Part shown: one piece after another, positions 4,737-8,168 of the stretch
How positions within the stretch are numbered: the stretch's first letter is position 1
How the letters are laid out: the number at the start of each line of letters is the position of its first letter
Assembly: GCA_050249235.1 (NCBI GenBank)
Contig: JBFWQW010000120.1
Span: 1-8,168 of the forward strand
DNA length: 8,168 bases
Source: JAEKLB01 sp050249235
Lineage (GTDB): Bacteria; Actinomycetota; Acidimicrobiia; Acidimicrobiales; CADCSY01
Reading direction: 5' to 3'
Program-made: the position numbers and the translations under genes
The notes under the pieces: model-generated
Databases searched by the model: none
The model's input: only the letters and a program-made list of their open reading frames with translations
What the model was told of the DNA's origin: nothing

Positions 4737-5834
4737 ATGCTCCGGATCCAGCAGCCCCTACCCGACCGGTACACGACGGCGACACCCGAGGAGCTGGCCG
4801 ACCTGATCGGCGCGGCCCGGGCCGAGCTCGGCGACCGGCTGTTCATCCTCGGCCACCACTACCAGCGGGACGAGGTGATGCGCTGGGCCGACGCCCGGGG
4901 CGACTCCTACCGGCTGTCGGTGCTGGCCCAGGAGCACCCCGAGGCCGACTTCATCGTTTTCTGCGGCGTGCACTTCATGGCCGAGTCGGCCGACATCCTC
5001 ACCGCCGACCACCAGCAGGTGATCCTCCCCGACCTCAACGCCGGCTGCTCGATGGCCGACATGGCCGACCTCGACGAGGTCGAAGAGGCCTGGGAGGCCC
5101 TCGGCGAGGTCGTCGACACCGAACGCCTGGTGCCGATCACCTACATGAACTCGTCGGCGGCGTTGAAGGCGTTCGTCGGCGACCACGGCGGTGCCGTCTG
5201 CACGTCGACGAACGCCAGAGCCGTCCTCGACTGGGCCCTCGCCCGGGGCGACAAGGTGCTCTTCTTCCCCGACCAGCACCTCGGCCGCAACACCGGGCTG
5301 GCCATGGGCTACGGACCGGACGACATGCGGGTCTGGAACCCCCGGCTCGCCCTCGGCGGCCTCACCGAGGCCGACTGCAAGGAGGCCACCCTCCTGCTCT
5401 GGAAGGGCCACTGCTCGGTGCACCAGCGCTTCCGGCCGGAGCACATCGCCGCCTTCCGGGCCGAGCACCCGGACGGCATCGTCATCGCCCACCCGGAGTG
5501 CGCGGCCGAGACCTGCGCCCTGGCCGACAAGGTCGGCTCCACCGACTTCATCATCCGCGAGGTCGAGGCCGCCGCACCCGGCTCGCACCTCGCCATCGCC
5601 ACCGAGATCCACCTCGTGCAGCGGCTGGCGGCCGAGCACCCGGACCGCACGGTCGTCTCGCTCGACCCGCTCGTGTGCCCGTGCTCGACCATGTTCCGGA
5701 TCGACGCCGCCCACCTGGCCTGGGTGCTCGAGCACCTCGTCCGGGGCGAGGTCGTCAACCGGATCACGGTCGACCCCGTCACCGCCGCCAGCGCCCGGGT
5801 GGCCCTGCAGCGGATGCTCGACATCACCGGCTGA
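4737..5834 (+). CDS. nadA: Quinolinate synthase NadA
   Basis: A 365-residue protein of the expected family size. NadA condenses iminoaspartate with dihydroxyacetone phosphate to give quinolinate, the committed precursor of de novo NAD synthesis, in the cytosol. It uses a [4Fe-4S] cluster held by three cysteines, one from each of three similar domains. The visible candidates are C104 in DLNAGCSMAD, C255 in AHPEC, and C314 or C316 in VCPCSTM. Other family signatures are LGHHYQRDEVMRWAD near the N-terminus, VFCGVHFMAESADIL, YMNSSAALKAF, VCTSTNA, FFPDQHLGRNTG and VWNP. A second cysteine at 260 (HPECAAETC) is close to the cluster ligand. The ATG at 4737 has a good ribosome site, and the structured leader fits immediately upstream. 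No nadB or nadC lies next to it, unlike the common nadABC operon, so it is probably transcribed alone. Confidence 0.97.
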   Translation: MLRIQQPLPDRYTTATPEELADLIGAARAELGDRLFILGHHYQRDEVMRWADARGDSYRLSVLAQEHPEADFIVFCGVHFMAESADILTADHQQVILPDLNAGCSMADMADLDEVEEAWEALGEVVDTERLVPITYMNSSAALKAFVGDHGGAVCTSTNARAVLDWALARGDKVLFFPDQHLGRNTGLAMGYGPDDMRVWNPRLALGGLTEADCKEATLLLWKGHCSVHQRFRPEHIAAFRAEHPDGIVIAHPECAAETCALADKVGSTDFIIREVEAAAPGSHLAIATEIHLVQRLAAEHPDRTVVSLDPLVCPCSTMFRIDAAHLAWVLEHLVRGEVVNRITVDPVTAASARVALQRMLDITG

Positions 5835-5851
5835 GCAGCCGCCGGGCGAAC

Positions 5852-5888
5852 GGCCGTCCCCTCGAGATCGACCGTGGGTGGGACGGCC
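5852..5888 (+). terminator. Possible nadA terminator hairpin
   Basis: GGCCGTCCC (5852-5860) and GGGACGGCC (5880-5888) form a perfect nine-pair GC-rich stem with a 19-base loop, 17 bases after the nadA stop. There is no T-tract, so it would be a non-canonical terminator or a 3'-end stabiliser. It sits right beside palindrome copy 3. Confidence 0.4.
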
Positions 5889-5895
5889 ATCCGCT

Positions 5896-5944
5896 GAACT
5901 GGGTGCCACTGAAGCCGCGGGGCGGCTCGGGTGGCACCCAGTTC
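5896..5944 (-). repeat. 49-nt two-storey palindrome, copy 3 (inverted)
   Basis: It has the same 14-bp arms (5896-5909 and 5931-5944), the same total length, a perfect AGCCGC / GCGGCT inner stem (5913-5918, 5922-5927) and a GGG triloop. Read on the minus strand it has a CCG / TCA internal loop, identical to copy 2, and a 5' flank GGCCCTCCTC (5954-5945) shared with copies 1 and 2. It is therefore the same element in the opposite direction. On that strand it follows the mscL stop by 41 bases, as copy 1 follows the SDR stop by 38. Confidence 0.9.
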
Positions 5945-5985
5945 GAGGAGGGCCGCCCCACCGGGGACGTCGGGTCGGCGACGGG

Positions 5986-6378
5986 CTACTGGCCCCGGCC
6001 GGCGGAGAGCAGGTCGCGGATCTCGGTGAGGAGCACCGTCTCGTCGCTCGGCGCCGGGGTCTCGGCGTCGGCCTCGCCGCCCCTGCCCCGCAGGTTCGAC
6101 GCCTTCTCGATCGCCTTGAGCACCATGAACAGCGACAGGGCGATGATCAGGAAGTTCACGACGGCGGTGAGGAAGGTGCCGATCCGGATGACCCCGTCCC
6201 CGATGTCGATCGTGATCGAGTCGAAGCTGGGCTCGCCCACGATGGCGGCGACCAACGCCATCAGGACCCCGTCCGTGAACGTCGTCACGACGAGCCCGAA
6301 GGCGGCGCCGAGGATCACGGCCACGGCCAGGTCGACGATGTTGCCCCGCATGATGAAGGCCTTGAACTCTTGGATCAT
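5986..6378 (-). CDS. mscL: Large-conductance mechanosensitive channel MscL
   Basis: A 130-residue inner-membrane channel that opens under membrane tension to release solutes during hypo-osmotic shock; the family forms homopentamers. The N-terminal amphipathic helix is IQEFKAFIM, followed by RGNIVDLAVAVILGAAFG, the conserved start of TM1 (about 13-42), which lines the pore. A short periplasmic loop follows. TM2 is about 67-88 (TFLTAVVNFLIIALSLFMVL) with the conserved NF pair. A charged C-terminal helix, ETVLLTEIRDLL, matches the cytoplasmic bundle. The ATG at 6376-6378 gives an N-terminus like that of the mycobacterial protein. A GTG two codons upstream (6384) is also possible and would match the E. 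coli length. No strong ribosome site is seen. It follows the crotonase gene on the same strand by about 64 bp, and its stop converges with nadA across 151 bp. Confidence 0.95.
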   Translation of the reverse strand: MIQEFKAFIMRGNIVDLAVAVILGAAFGLVVTTFTDGVLMALVAAIVGEPSFDSITIDIGDGVIRIGTFLTAVVNFLIIALSLFMVLKAIEKASNLRGRGGEADAETPAPSDETVLLTEIRDLLSAGRGQ

Positions 6379-6442
6379 GGCCACGGTCTAGTCCCACGCC
6401 CGGGGCGGCGCCGGGATGGCAGCGCCGGCCGGTGGCGGCGGC

Positions 6443-7252
6443 TCAGAACTGGCGGCGGTAGGTGGTGCCGTCGCCGAGGGAGGCGAAGGCGGGCGGGCGC
6501 TGCTCGAGGAACGAGGCCAGCCCCTCCTGCACGTCGGCCCCGGCGAACGACTCCCGCATCAGCGCCGCCGTCTCCCGGGCGGCGACCTCGAGCGGGACGT
6601 CCCAGTGGCGGCGGACCATGTCCTTGATGATCGCCAGGGAGGCCGGCGAGCAGTTGGCGGCCAGGTCGGTGGCGTAGGCGACGGCCTCCTCGAGCACCGT
6701 CTCGGCCGGGCACAGGCGGTCGGCGAGGCCCAGGCGGAGGACCTCCTCGCCGGACACGATCCGCGACGACAGCAGGAGGTCGAGCGCCCTGCCCTGGCCG
6801 CAGATGCGGGGCAGCAGCCAGGCCATGCCGTACTCGGCCACGAGGCCCCGCTGCGAGAAGGCGGCACCGAGCTTCGCCGTCTCCGACACGAAGCGGAGGT
6901 CGGCCTGCACCGCGTAGGCCAGGCCGGCACCGATCGCCGCCCCGTTCACGGCGGCGATGAAGGGCTTGCGCAGCGTGGTCGGGAACGTCTGCGGCCGGCG
7001 GTGCTCGTCGAGGAGCCGGAGGTCGCCCGAGCCCAGCTCCCTGAGGAGGTCGAGATCGGCACCGGCGCAGAAGCCCCGCCCGGCGCCGGTGACCACGATG
7101 GCCCGCACCGCCGGGTCGGCGTCGGCGTCGGCCAGGCGCTGGTGGTACTGGTCCTCGAGCTCCACCGTGAACGCGTTCATCTTGTCGGGGCGGTTGAAGG
7201 TGACCACCGCCACCGCCCCCCGCAGCTCGTACAGCACCAGGTCGTCGGCCAT
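6443..7252 (-). CDS. Enoyl-CoA hydratase/isomerase (crotonase) family protein
   Basis: A 269-residue crotonase-fold protein of normal length. The acyl-CoA oxyanion-hole segments are present: GRGFCAGADL (58-67) and AVNGAAIGAGLAYAVQAD (101-118). By alignment from memory with rat enoyl-CoA hydratase, the two catalytic glutamates (Glu144 and Glu164) are replaced by Ala112 and Phe132. Glu140 in RGLVAEYGMAWLLPR instead falls where enoyl-CoA isomerases of the ECI/PaaG type carry their single catalytic acid (GLxPDxG or GLVPE). Isomerase or another CoA-ester reaction is therefore more likely than classical hydration, although automatic annotation would say enoyl-CoA hydratase. The ATG at 7252 is the only good start. 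It has no clear ribosome site but a TANNNT element seven bases upstream, which suggests leaderless translation. It lies 118 bp downstream of uvrA on the same strand and precedes mscL. Confidence 0.9.
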   Translation of the reverse strand: MADDLVLYELRGAVAVVTFNRPDKMNAFTVELEDQYHQRLADADADPAVRAIVVTGAGRGFCAGADLDLLRELGSGDLRLLDEHRRPQTFPTTLRKPFIAAVNGAAIGAGLAYAVQADLRFVSETAKLGAAFSQRGLVAEYGMAWLLPRICGQGRALDLLLSSRIVSGEEVLRLGLADRLCPAETVLEEAVAYATDLAANCSPASLAIIKDMVRRHWDVPLEVAARETAALMRESFAGADVQEGLASFLEQRPPAFASLGDGTTYRRQF

Positions 7253-7258
7253 GGCCGG

Positions 7259-7264
7259 ACGCTA
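7259..7264 (-). promoter_or_regulatory. Possible leaderless -10 element for the crotonase gene
   Basis: TAGCGT on the minus strand (7264-7259) ends six bases before the ATG. A start site about seven bases downstream would coincide with the A of the start codon. This is the usual arrangement of actinobacterial leaderless genes and fits the absence of a ribosome site. There is no recognisable -35. Further upstream, 7295-7306 can form a four-pair UUCG hairpin on the minus strand after uvrA, too short to call a terminator. Confidence 0.35.
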
Positions 7265-7370
7265 TCCCGGCCCGTCCGACCCGGACCCGGACCACGCCCG
7301 AAGGCGGTGCGGCGGTCGCTCCTCAGCGGCGACGGGCGCACCGAGCTCGAGGTCCCGGCCCGCAGTCGGG

Positions 7371-8168
7371 TCAGGGCGCGGCCAGGAGGGGTGCCAGGTA
7401 CCGGCCGGTGTGGCTGGCGGCGTGGGCGGCCACGGTCTCGGGCGTGCCCTCCACGACCAGGGTGCCGCCGCCGTCGCCGCCCTCGGGGCCGAGGTCGATG
7501 ATCCAGTCGGAGGTCTTCACGACGTCGAGGTTGTGCTCGATCACCAGCACCGAGTTGCCCTGGTCGACCAGGCGGGAGAGCACCGTGAGCAGCCGGCGGA
7601 TGTCCTCGAAGTGCAGCCCGGTGGTGGGCTCGTCGAGGATGTAGATGGTGTGGCCGGTCGAGCGCTTGGCCAGCTCGCTGGCCAGCTTCACCCGCTGGGC
7701 CTCGCCGCCGGAGAGGGTGGGCGCCGGCTGGCCGAGGCGCACGTAGCCGAGCCCGACGTCGACGATCGTCTGCAGGTGCCGGGCGATCGGCGGCTGGTTG
7801 GCGAAGAACTCGAGGCCCTCCTCGCAGGGCATGTCGAGCACCTCGGCGATGTTCTTGCCCTTGAAGGCGATGTCGAGCGTGTCGCGGTTGTAGCGGGCCC
7901 CCTTGCAGACCTCGCACGGCACGTAGACGTCGGGGAGGAAGTGCATCTCGATCTTGATCGTGCCGTCGCCGGCGCAGGCCTCGCACCGGCCGCCCTTGAC
8001 GTTGAACGAGAACCGGCCGGGCTGGTAGCCCCGCACCTTGGCCTCGGTGGTCTGGGTGAAGAGCCGGCGGACGGGGTCGAAGACGCCGGTGTAGGTGGCC
8101 GGGTTGGAGCGGGGGGTGCGGCCGATGGGCGTCTGGTCGATGGCGATGACCTTGTCGAGCGACTCGAT
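7371..8168 (-). CDS. uvrA: UvrABC excision nuclease subunit A (C-terminal part)
   Basis: The last 265 codons of uvrA; the start lies beyond the right edge, so the first two-thirds are missing. UvrA is the dimeric ABC-type ATPase that scans DNA for damage and loads UvrB. Visible in order are IAIDQTPIGRTPRSNPATYTG, the C-terminal zinc finger CEAC-X19-CEVC with the E. coli spacing, and the second nucleotide-binding site: signature LSGGEAQRVKLASEL, Walker B IYILDEPTTGLHFEDI, and the H-loop VIEHNLDVV. All of these are intact and no frameshift is seen. It is on the same strand as uvrC, about 4 kb upstream in transcription order, with crotonase, mscL, nadA and the SDR gene between. An ATG-like GTG codon at 8036 is internal, not a start: the conserved UvrA reading continues upstream to the window edge. 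Confidence 0.98.
   Translation of the reverse strand: MESLDKVIAIDQTPIGRTPRSNPATYTGVFDPVRRLFTQTTEAKVRGYQPGRFSFNVKGGRCEACAGDGTIKIEMHFLPDVYVPCEVCKGARYNRDTLDIAFKGKNIAEVLDMPCEEGLEFFANQPPIARHLQTIVDVGLGYVRLGQPAPTLSGGEAQRVKLASELAKRSTGHTIYILDEPTTGLHFEDIRRLLTVLSRLVDQGNSVLVIEHNLDVVKTSDWIIDLGPEGGDGGGTLVVEGTPETVAAHAASHTGRYLAPLLAAP

Noticed and set aside
6407..6426. A hairpin (GGCGC / GCGCC) between the crotonase gene and mscL as a terminator.
   Set aside because: Only five pairs around a ten-base loop and no T-tract; expected by chance in this composition.

Overview
This window is a high-GC (roughly 70%), densely coded bacterial chromosome segment. GC-ending codons, GTG starts, the actinobacterial-type UvrC, NadA and MscL sequences and the fatty-acid-type SDR and crotonase genes suggest an Actinomycetota genome. 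Acidimicrobiia or a relative is my best guess, but this is inference from recalled family resemblance, not a database match. I see no phage, transposase, CRISPR, tRNA or rRNA.

Layout: (1) positions 1-714, minus: a SAM-dependent methyltransferase that runs off the left edge; (2) 819-1115, plus: a small TFIIB-type zinc-ribbon protein with a ten-aspartate run; (3) 1131-1367, minus: a dodecin-family protein; (4) 1507-3384, minus: uvrC; (5) 3472-4416, plus, divergent from uvrC: an SDR of the peroxisomal multifunctional-enzyme-2 type; (6) 4417-4736: a 320-base gene-free stretch with two tandem palindromic repeats, a G-rich tract, a possible promoter and a strongly structured leader; (7) 4737-5834, plus: nadA; (8) 5835-5985: a convergent intergenic region with a third, inverted copy of the repeat; (9) 5986-6378, minus: mscL; (10) 6443-7252, minus: a crotonase-fold protein; (11) 7371-8168, minus: the C-terminal part of uvrA, running off the right edge.

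Functional themes: UvrA and UvrC are both nucleotide excision repair proteins and lie on the same strand about 4 kb apart. NadA makes quinolinate for de novo NAD synthesis; no nadB or nadC is beside it. The SDR and crotonase resemble enzymes of acyl-CoA or steroid metabolism.

Two things stand out. First, the nadA leader (4657-4717) folds on paper into an almost continuous stem. It carries an ACAACCCC bulge between two helices with no unpaired base opposite, as I recall for the ligand domain of the NAD+-I (nadA-motif) riboswitch, which I know only from Acidobacteriota. The match is partial, because the distal loop differs and no second domain is visible. Second, three copies of a 49-nt two-storey palindrome lie just after stop codons. 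Their 14-bp outer arms are identical and nearly all differences fall in loops, so they look like a dispersed, transcript-end repeat family.
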